Translations under genes and position numbers: made by a program
From: a bacterium
Lineage (GTDB): Bacteria > Planctomycetota > SZUA-567
Direction of reading: 5' to 3'
Length of the DNA: 64,000 bases
NCBI GenBank assembly: GCA_003245715.1
Contig: QKCJ01000036.1
Coordinates: 23,542 to 87,541 of the forward strand
In this document: piece after piece, positions 33,345 to 43,091 of the stretch
Layout: every line of letters begins with the position of its first letter
Numbering within the stretch: position 1 is the first letter of the stretch
The notes under the pieces: model-generated
Database searches by the model: none
What the model was told of the DNA's origin: nothing
What the model saw: only the letters and a program-made list of their open reading frames with translations

Positions 33345-35744
33345 TTAATTTCCGGATGCGGGCGTGGCGCGGTTTACGGCGTTGAGGTTTTTGAGTTTCT
33401 CTTTGCCGGTTTGCGTGTACCTGCTCTTGGGGAAGATCCGGCCGTAACTGCCTTCGAAATTACCGGCGAGTTCCTGATAACAGATTTTCGCCTTGGCGGT
33501 ATCATTGAGCTTCTCGCATGCTTCCGCCGCCTTCAGGAGCGCCGAGCCGGCGAGTTCTTCATCCTCGACAAGCAGTCCGACGCGCATAAGATTGCTGACT
33601 GCCGACTGATAGTTATCCTCGACAAAATCAAGGAAACCAAGTTCATAAAAAATGCGCGCGGCAAAAGGATCGTCGTCGGCGATTTTAATTTTGTCAAGTG
33701 CGGCGCGGGCTTGCTGATATTTCTTGAGATGGCGCAGGCTCAGAGCAATGCCGAAGTATGCTTCATTTTTCAGAGCGCTGATGATTTCGGTTTTGCCCTG
33801 AACTTTGGCGGTTGCTTCAAGGAGCTTCTGGAAAGAGTCGAAGGATTGTTGCCAGAGTTGCTGCTTCTGGTAAATCTGCGCGGTGCCACGCAGGGCGACG
33901 GCGTAGATGAGTGATTTGTTATCGCCCTTTAAAAGAAGATTATAGATGGTTTTGGCTTTATCGTAATTTGCCTGCGCTGAAAAATATTGCGCGAGCCAGA
34001 GGAGTTCCTGTTCGTTGATTTTTTGCTTGTTGCCGGTAGCGATCTCGTAAAAAATATTGGCTGCGTTTTTATTGTCACCGGCTTTGAGATAGGTCAGCCC
34101 CAGAAAGTATTTACCCTTGGGGGTGAGTTTACTGGTGGGGTATTTCTGCATGAGGGTGGTGAAGTACTTGATTGCCTGATTATAATTTGCGGAATTGTTT
34201 CCCTGCCAGCCGAGCCAGAAAAGCGCGTCGGGAATCTGCGGGTCGTTTGGATACTGGTTAAGGAGTTTCTGGTAAGTCAGGGCCATATTTTTGTACTGCT
34301 TGAGATAATAATAGCAGACGGCAAGGCGGCTCAGAAATGACGGGCGTTGTGGATTATTTTCCGGTGTTTCCTTAATCAGGCTGATATAGACGGGGATGGT
34401 CGCTTCGTAGCGGCCCTGCTGCATGAGGGTGCTGCCGAGTCCGGCGCGGGCGGAAAGAGTAAGTTCTTTATCATCCGGGTAATTGGTTATGAAGGAATTA
34501 AACGCGTCGGCAGCCGGTTGGTACTGGCCTGACTGTTGCAGGGCGAGTGCAAGTTCGTAGGCGGCCTGCTTGCTGCGCTCACCCTTGAATTTGAGTGCGT
34601 AGGAAAATTCATCAGCCGCTTCCTTGAATTTGGTGAGCTGCCAGAGGGCGCGGCCTGCGAGGTAATGCAGTTCCTGTTCGGCAAAGTCGGGGAACTTTTC
34701 ACTGATGGCGGTGATCTGGTTGATCGTCGAGGCGTAGTTTTTATTGTTGTAATAAGCCCAGGCGGAGGCCAGTCCGGCTTTTGGTGCAAACTCGCCGGTA
34801 GTGACTTTTTTATAGTACTCGGTGGCGTTGAGATAGTCTTTTTCCTTGAAGGCGATTGAGCCTAAAAGATAATTGGCACCGCCGGCAAATTCCTTCGGGT
34901 CTTTGCTGATTTCAGCAAGCTGGGCTTTAGCCTGGGCGAGTTTGTCTTCGCCGTAAAGTGACCAGGCCAGGCCGTAACGCGCGCGCAGGCGAAGTTTGGG
35001 GTCGGGTGAATCAAGGAGCATGTTGAAGTCGCCTGAGGATGCGGCGAGTTCACCGCCAAGGCGCAGGGCGTTGGCACGTACCAGTCGGGCTTTTTCCCGC
35101 AGGTGATGATCGGGGTACTGCTCGATAAGTTCGCCGAGATAATTTGCGGCTTCTTTATATTTTTTGTCCTCAAGCAGGATTTCAGCGAGTGAGTACAAAG
35201 CCAGCGGGCGGAGGTTTTTACTGTTAACCTCAAGCAGAAGCTTGCCGGCCTGAGTTTTGTCGCCGGTTTTCTGCAGGGAGAGGGCGTAGTAATAGGTCGC
35301 GCTCTGGCTGATCTGGTCCTTGTCCTTGAGCAGCGGCTGGAGGGTTTCAAGTGCGCTCTGGTATTCTTTAAGTTCGTAAAGACAGATGCCGTAACGCAGA
35401 CGCGGGGCGCGGTCGGTACTGCGTGAACGGGTGAGGTAGTCATAATAGGTGCGCGCGGCGTTGGTGAAATCCCGAGCGTTGAAGAGGGCTTCGGCGCGGT
35501 TAAGCAGGGCGGGGTTATACTTTTCCGAGTTCGGGTAACGGGCGAGGAATTTTGCAAACTCGACAGCCGCTTCACTGTTCAGCCCGCGTTTTAAGAGGCC
35601 GAGAGCGAAATCATAGCTGATACTCTCCTCGGAGAATTTCTGCTCTGAGGCGCGAAGATTTTTTCCGGCGACAGTAGTGAAAACAAAGCCGCAGGAAAGC
35701 ATCAGGAATAATATATATAAATGTCGCATGGTTATGGCTTTCAT
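33345..35744 (-). CDS. Secreted large TPR-repeat protein
   Basis: The 799-aa precursor starts with a signal peptide (MKAITMRHLYILFLMLSCGFVFTTVAG) and consists otherwise of tetratricopeptide repeats, roughly 18, each with the W/L-G-Y-A-P pattern (for example PALLNRAEALFNARDFTNAARTYYDYL, PSFLSRLAVCYYYLKQYKNMALTYQKLL). A periplasmic scaffolding role, as for BamD- or YbgF-like proteins, fits but is not specific. Start at 35744 or 35729 is uncertain because neither has a good SD; the frame is open to 35849. The next gene is 43 bp downstream, so the two may form an operon with the PfkB-like gene. Confidence 0.85.
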   Translation of the reverse strand: MKAITMRHLYILFLMLSCGFVFTTVAGKNLRASEQKFSEESISYDFALGLLKRGLNSEAAVEFAKFLARYPNSEKYNPALLNRAEALFNARDFTNAARTYYDYLTRSRSTDRAPRLRYGICLYELKEYQSALETLQPLLKDKDQISQSATYYYALSLQKTGDKTQAGKLLLEVNSKNLRPLALYSLAEILLEDKKYKEAANYLGELIEQYPDHHLREKARLVRANALRLGGELAASSGDFNMLLDSPDPKLRLRARYGLAWSLYGEDKLAQAKAQLAEISKDPKEFAGGANYLLGSIAFKEKDYLNATEYYKKVTTGEFAPKAGLASAWAYYNNKNYASTINQITAISEKFPDFAEQELHYLAGRALWQLTKFKEAADEFSYALKFKGERSKQAAYELALALQQSGQYQPAADAFNSFITNYPDDKELTLSARAGLGSTLMQQGRYEATIPVYISLIKETPENNPQRPSFLSRLAVCYYYLKQYKNMALTYQKLLNQYPNDPQIPDALFWLGWQGNNSANYNQAIKYFTTLMQKYPTSKLTPKGKYFLGLTYLKAGDNKNAANIFYEIATGNKQKINEQELLWLAQYFSAQANYDKAKTIYNLLLKGDNKSLIYAVALRGTAQIYQKQQLWQQSFDSFQKLLEATAKVQGKTEIISALKNEAYFGIALSLRHLKKYQQARAALDKIKIADDDPFAARIFYELGFLDFVEDNYQSAVSNLMRVGLLVEDEELAGSALLKAAEACEKLNDTAKAKICYQELAGNFEGSYGRIFPKSRYTQTGKEKLKNLNAVNRATPASGN

Positions 35745-36049
35745 AAAACTGCTGAAATAATTATATTCCCGGAGAGTAATGAATAAACTTTGCCGCAGGT
35801 TCAGAGTGGCGGCAGAATATTTATCCGGTACCGGGCGTAATTCAAGCATTTGAAAAATCAGGATAATTATACAGAAGGGAGTGGTTAAGTCCAGCGTTTT
35901 TAATAGCTTATGAAAGGGCGCGGGCGGGGCGGATTTTCTTTTCTTGTTATTTGTGGGGGTTTTAATTAGAATTGATTGGCGAAAGAGCTTTTGACTGGGT
36001 TTTTTAGAGTATTTTTAGAGTATTTGACAGATTTATCTGAGGAATTATA

Positions 36050-37423
36050 ATGCCGGAAATTAAACGCTGCCCTTTCTGTGAAGCGGTTCTTGATGAGGTG
36101 GCACTGATGACGAATGTCTGTACGGGTTGCGGGGGGATTATGGGAGACCTCGGCAAGGCCGCGCTAACTCTGGAACTTAACCGTGGCGAGAACGCGGTCA
36201 GTTGCGAGCTTTACAGCAGGGAAAAGGGCAGTGAGACGGTGATCTTTCACCCTGAGGATTTTGACAGTTCATACTGGGACGAGCCGACCTACGACGAGCA
36301 GGAGATTGAGTATCCGGAGCTTGTAGTCAACCAGCGGCACTTTGATTCTGACGGCGTGGGTAAAGCGGATTATAAGGTATTCTCAAAACTCGGCTCGGGC
36401 GGCATGGGCGAGATTCACGAAGCCAACCAGCAGTCGCTTGGCCGCGAGGTGGCGATAAAAATTCTGAAGAACTCCAACGTCGGCAGCGGCAGCTCGTTTG
36501 ACAAATTCCGCACCGAAGCGTCAATTACCGGCAACCTCGAGCATCCGAACATCATCCCGATTTATGACCTTGGTATGGACAGCAATGAACGGCCGTTTTA
36601 TGCGATGAAAAAAGTAAACGGTACACCGTGGAGCGAGGCGCTGGCGGGAAATTCCCTGCAGGAGAATATCGAGATTCTGCTTAAGGTCTGCGATGCGGTA
36701 GCCTTTGCGCACAGTAAGGGCATTATCCACCGTGACCTCAAGCCTGAGAATGTGATGCTTGGGGAATTTAACGAAGTACTGGTTATGGACTGGGGTCTGG
36801 CGGCGGGGGTCTTTCAGGGCGCACGTGCGCCGCGGGTTACTTATGCCGACGCGATTGCGGGGACGCCTGCCTACATGGCGCCGGAGATGGCCAAGGGTAA
36901 TGAGAAGATCATCAGCTACGCGAGTGATATTTATCTGCTGGGCGCGATTCTGTATGAGGTGATTACCGGTGAGCCGCCGCATAACGGCAAGAGTGTGCGG
37001 GAATGTCTGGCCAATGCCGCGACAAATGTGATTGCCGAGCCGTGGGTATCGAGTGAACTTCTTAAGACGGCGATGAAGGCGATGTCAACCGAGCAGCTTG
37101 ATCGGCATACTTCGGTGCGGCAATTCCAGCAGAGTATCCGCGAACATTATAAGAGTGTGGAGCTTTCGACTTCGGCGCGGAAATATTTGTCGGCGGCAAC
37201 GAAGACGCGCAGTTATCATGATTTTTTCCGCGCGGTGTTTGGTTTCAAGGAAGCGTTGGAGGTCTGGCCGAGTAATGATGAAGCGAAGAAAAATCTTACA
37301 GAGACGTTGCAGAAGTTTATTCATCTGGCGATAGAAAATAAAGAGAAGAAGCTGGCGATGTCACTGCTTGAAGAATCCGAAGAGGATTTCCCCGAGCTGC
37401 GCGAAGCAATTGAGTCGATGTGA
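36050..37423 (+). CDS. Ser/Thr protein kinase with N-terminal zinc ribbon
   Basis: A 457-aa Hanks-type kinase. Cys7-x2-Cys10 and Cys24-x2-Cys27 form a zinc ribbon. The kinase domain (about residues 110-365) is complete: glycine loop LGSGGMGEIHEA, Lys in VAIKIL, catalytic loop HRDLKPENVML near 228, DWG in place of DFG near 247, and GTPAYMAPE. The C-terminal 90 residues look helical or TPR-like (ATKTRSYHDFFRAVFGFKEALEVWPSNDEAKKNL split across the region). No membrane segment is seen, so it is cytoplasmic. GAGGAATTATA precedes the ATG. Such kinases are common in PVC-group bacteria. Confidence 0.93.
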   Translation: MPEIKRCPFCEAVLDEVALMTNVCTGCGGIMGDLGKAALTLELNRGENAVSCELYSREKGSETVIFHPEDFDSSYWDEPTYDEQEIEYPELVVNQRHFDSDGVGKADYKVFSKLGSGGMGEIHEANQQSLGREVAIKILKNSNVGSGSSFDKFRTEASITGNLEHPNIIPIYDLGMDSNERPFYAMKKVNGTPWSEALAGNSLQENIEILLKVCDAVAFAHSKGIIHRDLKPENVMLGEFNEVLVMDWGLAAGVFQGARAPRVTYADAIAGTPAYMAPEMAKGNEKIISYASDIYLLGAILYEVITGEPPHNGKSVRECLANAATNVIAEPWVSSELLKTAMKAMSTEQLDRHTSVRQFQQSIREHYKSVELSTSARKYLSAATKTRSYHDFFRAVFGFKEALEVWPSNDEAKKNLTETLQKFIHLAIENKEKKLAMSLLEESEEDFPELREAIESM

Positions 37424-37452
37424 TTAAGCGACCGTTATTTTATTCCGAATGG

Positions 37453-38493
37453 CTAGAAACCAAAGGATAGCTTGATATGGGTCGATATTTTATTACCGGC
37501 GCTTATGGTGTTTATAACTTTATCCGTAAAGTCGATATTTGTCGGTTCCAATCCGAGGACATACCGGCCATATTCAGGTAATTTCCATTGCAGCATATTC
37601 GGCAGATTTTTTGTGTCATACGAAACAATGATCTGAAGTTTATTGTGCGAATTTACAACTTTCATCTGCGACCAACCCTCAGCGTCGTCAGGAATTTTAT
37701 GTAAAAAACATTGCTCGGTTATTGTCTCCTGTGATTCTGGCATGATTTTCCAGTTAGCTAATTCATCCTCTGAAGGTTTGTCACGCGGAATCACCTCATG
37801 TTCTTCTGCTTCAAGATAACTCTCGGGCATAATCGCCGGATAACCGAAATTGCAATGATAGAGAATCTGAAATGGCTCCGGGCGATGTCCAAGGTTTTCA
37901 ATTTCATCATCAAGGGAAATTGTGTTTGTACCAAAAGCTGTTCTGATTGTCCGGCGTAATCTCAGGTTTTCACCAAACATCATCGCCTCGCGTATTATTC
38001 CGGAGATGGTGATTTCGTAAATACCGTTATTCCAGCCACGGTAAACTGAAACATCTTCTGCAGATTGTGTTGAGATGCGCCCATGCAATCCCCGTACGGG
38101 ATCCAGTGTATCACCGGTATCCGTTACCGGCGGTCCAACATGCCTTAAACCGCAAGTTGTCAGAAGTCCGCCGGGCCATGAGCGCAGCCAACCGAAATTT
38201 TCCGCTTCAAATTTACCGCCACGCACATAGCCGCAGGGGGTGCGAAACGCCAGCGGGATACCTTTAAATGAAGCATCGACAATATCCATACCCCGGTCTG
38301 GCGTAATAGTAAATGATAAACCTGAGCCGTTGTTTACTTCAATGATTCTTTCGCCACGGCCATTGCCCTGATCCAGCGTTGACTGCCTTGTGTAAACCAG
38401 TTGTTCCATATCGGCTAGATAACGCCGGTAGTGTTGCCAGTCTTTGCCGACAGAGTTGCAGTCTGTAAATTTGCTGGATTCGGAATCAGGCAT
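37453..38493 (-). CDS. DUF4432-type aldose-epimerase-like protein
   Basis: The 346-aa product has the galactose-mutarotase-like beta-sandwich pattern: FTITPDRGMDIVDASFKGIPLAF near the N terminus, PGGLLTTCGLRHVG, HGRISTQSAE, LDDEIENLGHRPEPFQILYHCNFGYP and the end VLGLEPTNIDFT. DUF4432 proteins are thought to act on sugars or sugar phosphates; the substrate here is unknown. AAAGGTG precedes the start, 12 bp after the stop of the cupin gene, so it is the third gene of a leftward operon regulated from the AraC side. No signal peptide. Confidence 0.88.
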   Translation of the reverse strand: MPDSESSKFTDCNSVGKDWQHYRRYLADMEQLVYTRQSTLDQGNGRGERIIEVNNGSGLSFTITPDRGMDIVDASFKGIPLAFRTPCGYVRGGKFEAENFGWLRSWPGGLLTTCGLRHVGPPVTDTGDTLDPVRGLHGRISTQSAEDVSVYRGWNNGIYEITISGIIREAMMFGENLRLRRTIRTAFGTNTISLDDEIENLGHRPEPFQILYHCNFGYPAIMPESYLEAEEHEVIPRDKPSEDELANWKIMPESQETITEQCFLHKIPDDAEGWSQMKVVNSHNKLQIIVSYDTKNLPNMLQWKLPEYGRYVLGLEPTNIDFTDKVINTISAGNKISTHIKLSFGF

Positions 38494-38505
38494 AATCAGA
38501 CACCT

Positions 38506-39717
38506 TTATGACAGTTTCAGGTCAGGGTTGCCATGAGCAAAGTGTTTGAGCATGACTAACGGATCTGTCTGGGAATTATTTGTAATAGAGACGCCATTTT
38601 TCGCAGCGTCCTCACTGACAAAAAATTCGTCATTTGTCAGTTGGCCATAGCGAATCAAAGCAGGGGTATCGATTTCCCAACTTCCCATTTTTCCATGTCC
38701 CTGCATTAGAATCATGCCATACGCGGCGCTGTCTTTAATCACAACACTCTGGCCGGGCAGGACGGTCAATTCCTTTGCGCTGACAGCCGCAGAGCGATAA
38801 CAGATCCAGTTTTCGATATATCCCTGTGCTTGCATTTCCTCAAAATCGGCAACCGGTTTTGGAGCCATGAAACGGTTCTCGACAAAATGGTCATCAACGT
38901 TCAGATCCCAGTCGATTACATCAATAAGATAATCGAAATTACCTTTCTGCGCGCCGGGGCAATCTTTCCAGAGCAATTCTTCAGGAACAATCTGGTTGTC
39001 CACCAGTGACTGATACATCGCATAAACGTCAGAAGCGACCTGCGGCTCATAGGTACAGAGGCTTCCTGGGGCGTGCAATACACCCGGAGGCACATCCCAG
39101 CCGGTACCCGGTTCAAGTTTATAGGCGCGGGAAAGTGAGGTTATGCGGTTATCACCCTTTGTGAAATTCATCAGGCATTCTTTTACCTGCTCCTTTGTTG
39201 TTCCGGGTTCAAGTCCGAAGAAGGTAAAGGGAAAATGTCCGCCATGATTGTTAAGCTGGGTCGGAAAATAATACATCTCAGGTTTGCCGCGTTGGCCTAC
39301 CTTTGCGGCGAATTCATCTGAGTGGTGGATATGATGCGGCAAGGGCCCCAGGTTATCAAAAAATTTCGAATAGATCGGCCAGCAGGAAAATTCATTCCAG
39401 ATACGGGCGCCAACAAGTTTGTCCTTTAGTTCGTTGACGGCATCTTTAAGCAAGATCTGTTGACCGTCCGGGCAGGTCACTTTGCTCAGTCCTTCATCTT
39501 TTCCGGTAAGCGGGCCATTGTCTGCAGGCGTAGTTGAGGACAGCCAGCGTTCGTCAATACCGCCACGTGCGCCGCCAAGGGCATAATAATCATCAGGATG
39601 CAGTTTGATACGTCTTCCGGGAATACAGAAGGAACGCGGGACCCAGGTTGGTGTAAGACGCAAAATTCCTTCGCCCTGTTCAAATGCCTCTTCAGCGGAT
39701 TTCTTGTTGTTACTCAT
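38506..39717 (-). CDS. Cupin protein resembling type I mannose-6-phosphate isomerase
   Basis: In this 403-aa cytoplasmic protein the PMI-like landmarks are HHSDEFAAKVGQRGKPEMYYFP, FTFFGLEPGTTKEQVKECL and GWDVPPGVLHAPGSLCTYEPQVASDVYAMYQ, with His and Glu metal ligands in the usual order, plus a second cupin-like C-terminal part (VLPGQSVVIKDSAAYGMILMQGHGKMGSWEI). It probably isomerises an aldose/ketose or aldose phosphate, but the substrate is not predictable. GGAG is 7 bp before ATG 39717, and 22 bp separate it from the glycosidase-like gene upstream. Middle gene of the operon. Confidence 0.8.
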   Translation of the reverse strand: MSNNKKSAEEAFEQGEGILRLTPTWVPRSFCIPGRRIKLHPDDYYALGGARGGIDERWLSSTTPADNGPLTGKDEGLSKVTCPDGQQILLKDAVNELKDKLVGARIWNEFSCWPIYSKFFDNLGPLPHHIHHSDEFAAKVGQRGKPEMYYFPTQLNNHGGHFPFTFFGLEPGTTKEQVKECLMNFTKGDNRITSLSRAYKLEPGTGWDVPPGVLHAPGSLCTYEPQVASDVYAMYQSLVDNQIVPEELLWKDCPGAQKGNFDYLIDVIDWDLNVDDHFVENRFMAPKPVADFEEMQAQGYIENWICYRSAAVSAKELTVLPGQSVVIKDSAAYGMILMQGHGKMGSWEIDTPALIRYGQLTNDEFFVSEDAAKNGVSITNNSQTDPLVMLKHFAHGNPDLKLS

Positions 39718-39739
39718 ATTTTTTCTCCAGAATGTAAAA

Positions 39740-41791
39740 CTATTTTGAATTGATTTCAATGATTTCCAAAAGTTCAAGGTCAGGCAGGGTGAATTTCAAG
39801 ACCTCATTTTCCACTGCAAAATTGATATTTTGCTTTGCGGATGAGAGCGTGACGTTTTGTGGGCAAAACCCCTGCGGGAGTTTTATCGTAATATCAATCG
39901 GGTGATTAATTGATACTGCGGGCAGCTCTTCCTGATAGTTTACCAGTCCAACCAGTAAAGAATTCTGCGTACTGCTTTTGAGTACTGTCAACTCAACACA
40001 GGCAGGGAGAGGGCTTGCGGTGACTTGTGGAGGGTTGATATATTTTTCAAATAGAGACTCTGCAAACAGCTGTTGCGAATGCTGGCGCAAGCGCATGAAA
40101 GAAGATGCGATATAGATACACTGCCCCTTGCCATATTGGTTGATTGTTATTCCGGCGAAGTCAGAAATTTTACCCGGAGGATTTGAATGTATGGAGGCAT
40201 ATTCAGTTGCGTCATTACAGGGGTAGTCGGTTAATGCTATCCTGTTTAGTACGGTTGCTGTAAATTCCTTCACACAGGGAACAGGAAGATTATTGGATAT
40301 GTAATCATTATTTTCCAGTGCAATGTAGTTATAGGGATCTGTAATTTCGCCGGTATAATTTACACCGAACACATCAGCAAGAGCCAGGTCGCCTGTCGAG
40401 TCACCATTCAAGTTAAAAAGTGAAGTTAAGCCTGTTGCGATGAGTGTACCTCCCTCCTGTACAAATTCGCGTATGGAAGACACCTCTTCTTTGCTCAGAT
40501 ATCCGCAGTTATTTACAATCAAAGTTTTGGCGCCGGAAATCTGTTCTGGCTTAGTTGCAACTCTATAAGGCATTTTCATGCGGTTGAGAATCACGGAAAC
40601 ACCTGTCAGCTCCGCCACAACAGGATTGTCACGGGCATCCATATTACTACCGCTTTCGGCGAATTTCCTCAGATGAATTCCACTGTCTTTTTGATCAACC
40701 AGAGAAGACATTGAAAAATACAGAACGCAATCTGCAGCCAGCGTTGGCTGATGGCTGCTGATTAACTCTTTAAAAGGTTTTAGTCTTTTATCAATCCTGC
40801 CAAACATTTCGTAAACGCTTTTGTTTAATGTGCCGTCAGGGTTGATTGCATCAATAAAGAAATATGCCCCGCCGTTTGCCAGTGTCGTGCCGGCATGCAG
40901 GAACAGTTCATCTTCAGATTTGCTGGAAGTATGATCCTTCAGATCGACACAGCGGGAAGACATGAATTCATACGGCATCTCCTTTGAGAATGCGGTGAAC
41001 ATCTTTGTCCCGAGACGGTGCTGGTATTTATCACCATAAAAATCACCTGAAGCATAATCTGAAGCATTTGCAATACCCGCACTCTGGCCAAGAAACCAAC
41101 CGGCAATCACCGGCGAGAATTGATGTGTTACGCTGGCATTTGCTTTAATCTTTTTCAGATGCTTTGTGATAATTTGCGCAAACCCGGCCAGCCAGTCCTC
41201 ACGCATCCTCTGATAGGCAACCCATACCGGGTCTTCCCAGTCAATAACCTCCGGCAATTCCCTGCCGGTTGTTTCAAGATAACGTTTACGACAATTTGCG
41301 CAGCAACATACCTTCGGCCAGAAGGTCATGTCGATAAAAAATCCGTCCACATCATACGCGGCAATCTCACTTAATTGTTTAAGGGTAAAATCCACGTACT
41401 CCTTTGAATTAAGGCAGGAATGCCAGTAGCGGTTGGTATGCTCAACGCCCGCAATATCATGCATGCGCCATGACGGATTTGTTTGTGCGCTATGGTTGTG
41501 GAAAATAACGGTATAGTATGCAATCGGCACGATCTTTTCCTGACGGAGCAAGGCAACAATTTCACCAAAAATATCCCGCTTCTGGAGATTAACGTGTTGA
41601 TGTCCCGCTTCAGTAGGATAGTAACAATTGCCGTTATGATCGCAGGCATAAACCATGGAAGAATCAACACCGGAAAGTTTAACCATATCGACATAGTTTT
41701 GCGGATCGAATTTATACATATGCTCAGGTTTTAAGTCTGTAATGTGATTATCAATCAGCAACCGCGAGTAACACTTTTTCATCCAGTCCAT
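39740..41791 (-). CDS. Intracellular glycosidase-like protein (GHL6/GH42-type layout)
   Basis: The 683-aa product starts without a signal peptide. Residues about 1-330 look like a TIM barrel: SSMVYACDHNG, VDGFFIDMTFWPKVCCCANCRKRYL (an Asp followed by a Cys-rich metal-like loop, near residue 147), and SSRCVDLKD. Residues about 380-560 resemble the beta-galactosidase trimerisation/GATase-like domain (KTLIVNNCGYLSKEEVSSIREFVQEGGTLIATG). A beta domain ends it. This layout occurs in the 'hypothetical glycosyl hydrolase 6' and GH42 groups. AGGAAG precedes the ATG. First gene of the operon with the cupin and DUF4432 genes, divergent from the AraC regulator. Confidence 0.75.
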   Translation of the reverse strand: MDWMKKCYSRLLIDNHITDLKPEHMYKFDPQNYVDMVKLSGVDSSMVYACDHNGNCYYPTEAGHQHVNLQKRDIFGEIVALLRQEKIVPIAYYTVIFHNHSAQTNPSWRMHDIAGVEHTNRYWHSCLNSKEYVDFTLKQLSEIAAYDVDGFFIDMTFWPKVCCCANCRKRYLETTGRELPEVIDWEDPVWVAYQRMREDWLAGFAQIITKHLKKIKANASVTHQFSPVIAGWFLGQSAGIANASDYASGDFYGDKYQHRLGTKMFTAFSKEMPYEFMSSRCVDLKDHTSSKSEDELFLHAGTTLANGGAYFFIDAINPDGTLNKSVYEMFGRIDKRLKPFKELISSHQPTLAADCVLYFSMSSLVDQKDSGIHLRKFAESGSNMDARDNPVVAELTGVSVILNRMKMPYRVATKPEQISGAKTLIVNNCGYLSKEEVSSIREFVQEGGTLIATGLTSLFNLNGDSTGDLALADVFGVNYTGEITDPYNYIALENNDYISNNLPVPCVKEFTATVLNRIALTDYPCNDATEYASIHSNPPGKISDFAGITINQYGKGQCIYIASSFMRLRQHSQQLFAESLFEKYINPPQVTASPLPACVELTVLKSSTQNSLLVGLVNYQEELPAVSINHPIDITIKLPQGFCPQNVTLSSAKQNINFAVENEVLKFTLPDLELLEIIEINSK

Positions 41792-41982
41792 TTGATCTTC
41801 CTGTTTATATTATTCAATTTGAGCAGAGTGATAAGTTTCTACTTTGCGGTTTTCAATAAATGACCGGGTTTCATTCGGCAGCTACTTATCAACACTTGTA
41901 ATTTTATTTCATAGTTTAACTTGAACAATATTCAGAAAGTGATATTATTTACACAAAAATGATATTTCGAGGACAATGACAA

Positions 41983-42873
41983 ATGGATTATTGGTTAGAT
42001 AAAATATCACCATGTATAAAAATAGTTGGTAATGCAGCGACTACTTCAGGCTGGATTGAGCCAATGAGGTATATTTATGAGCATGAATTGGTTCTGTTTG
42101 AAAATGCGAAGTATAATGTTGAAGTTGACGGAAAGTCGTACAATCTCGATTCAGGTTTTTTTATAATAATACCGCCAGGACAAAAGCATATCACGGTTAA
42201 TTCCAACCATCGCCCCGGCCACCGTTATTGGACACATTTCAATTGGGTATATAGTGAAATAAATAATCAGGATATGGTGATGACCTATTGCCCGGCAACG
42301 CCAAACAAAAAATTATATATTAAGGCCCCATCATTTATTCCGGCAGGGATTATCTTTGGTAAAATCAAAAACTTCAGTCTTTTGCTTGAACAGTTCAAAA
42401 GGCTGGAGTATCTTTTCAACTTTGGGGATTCCTCGCAGCACAGTTCATGCAGAGGGATTTTTTTGGAAATTTTATTGAGTTTGCTTGCAGACAAATTTAC
42501 TGCTTCGGAGAGTTGTACGCATAATCAAGTTTTATCTAAAAATGATCTGAGTTCTACAATTCGCAGGCAATTATCCAAATTGGCAGAGCAGCCTGCCAGC
42601 GAGCCTATAATGGTGCAGGAGTTTCTGGAACGTTCCGGATTGTCATACGCACATCAGAGCCGAGTCTTTAAAAAATGCTACGGTATTACACCGCTGCAGT
42701 ATATCACGGAATTGCGTATGACAAGGGCAAAATTATTATTGCGCGACAGCAATAACAGTATCTCGCAAATTGCCCTTATTCTTGGTTATGATAATTTGGG
42801 ATATTTTTCCCGGACATTCAAAAAATCATTTGGTATAAGCCCCAAAGATTTCCGGACTCGGGTTAAAACATGA
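41983..42873 (+). CDS. AraC family transcriptional regulator
   Basis: The 296-aa protein has an N-terminal cupin sensor (YNVEVDGKSYNLDSGFFIIIPPGQKHI, about residues 40-75) and a C-terminal double HTH (about 200-296): VQEFLERSGLSYAHQSRVFKKCYGITPLQYITELRM, then ISQIALILGYDNLGYFSRTFKKSFGISPKDFR, the AraC signature. It is transcribed divergently from the glycosidase-like operon with 191 bp between start codons, so it most likely controls that operon in response to a sugar. GAGG lies about 11 bp before the ATG. A convergent terminator follows. Confidence 0.93.
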   Translation: MDYWLDKISPCIKIVGNAATTSGWIEPMRYIYEHELVLFENAKYNVEVDGKSYNLDSGFFIIIPPGQKHITVNSNHRPGHRYWTHFNWVYSEINNQDMVMTYCPATPNKKLYIKAPSFIPAGIIFGKIKNFSLLLEQFKRLEYLFNFGDSSQHSSCRGIFLEILLSLLADKFTASESCTHNQVLSKNDLSSTIRRQLSKLAEQPASEPIMVQEFLERSGLSYAHQSRVFKKCYGITPLQYITELRMTRAKLLLRDSNNSISQIALILGYDNLGYFSRTFKKSFGISPKDFRTRVKT

Positions 42874-42990
42874 TTATAAATAATACCATTTGCCGTACTT
42901 CGCTTTTTTCTTGCAGGGATCAAGTGGAGTAAACCAGCAGTAATAGCAGTAACGTGTAATATTCATAATAGAAAAGTGTTTCCACGAGAT

Positions 42991-43033
42991 AAAAAAAAGT
43001 AGTTGCCCGTCAGCGATGGCAACTACTTTTTTT
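42991..43033. terminator. Bidirectional terminator between araC-type gene and 43092 gene
   Basis: AAAAGTAGTTGCC / GGCAACTACTTTT, 13 pairs, with A-run on the left and T-run on the right. The flanking 42874-42990 and 43034-43091 hold nothing else. Confidence 0.9.
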
Positions 43034-43091
43034 CAATTATATTTTCTCTCACTGTGAGTTGTATTCAAAAGTGATTATTTTATAGCCAGAA

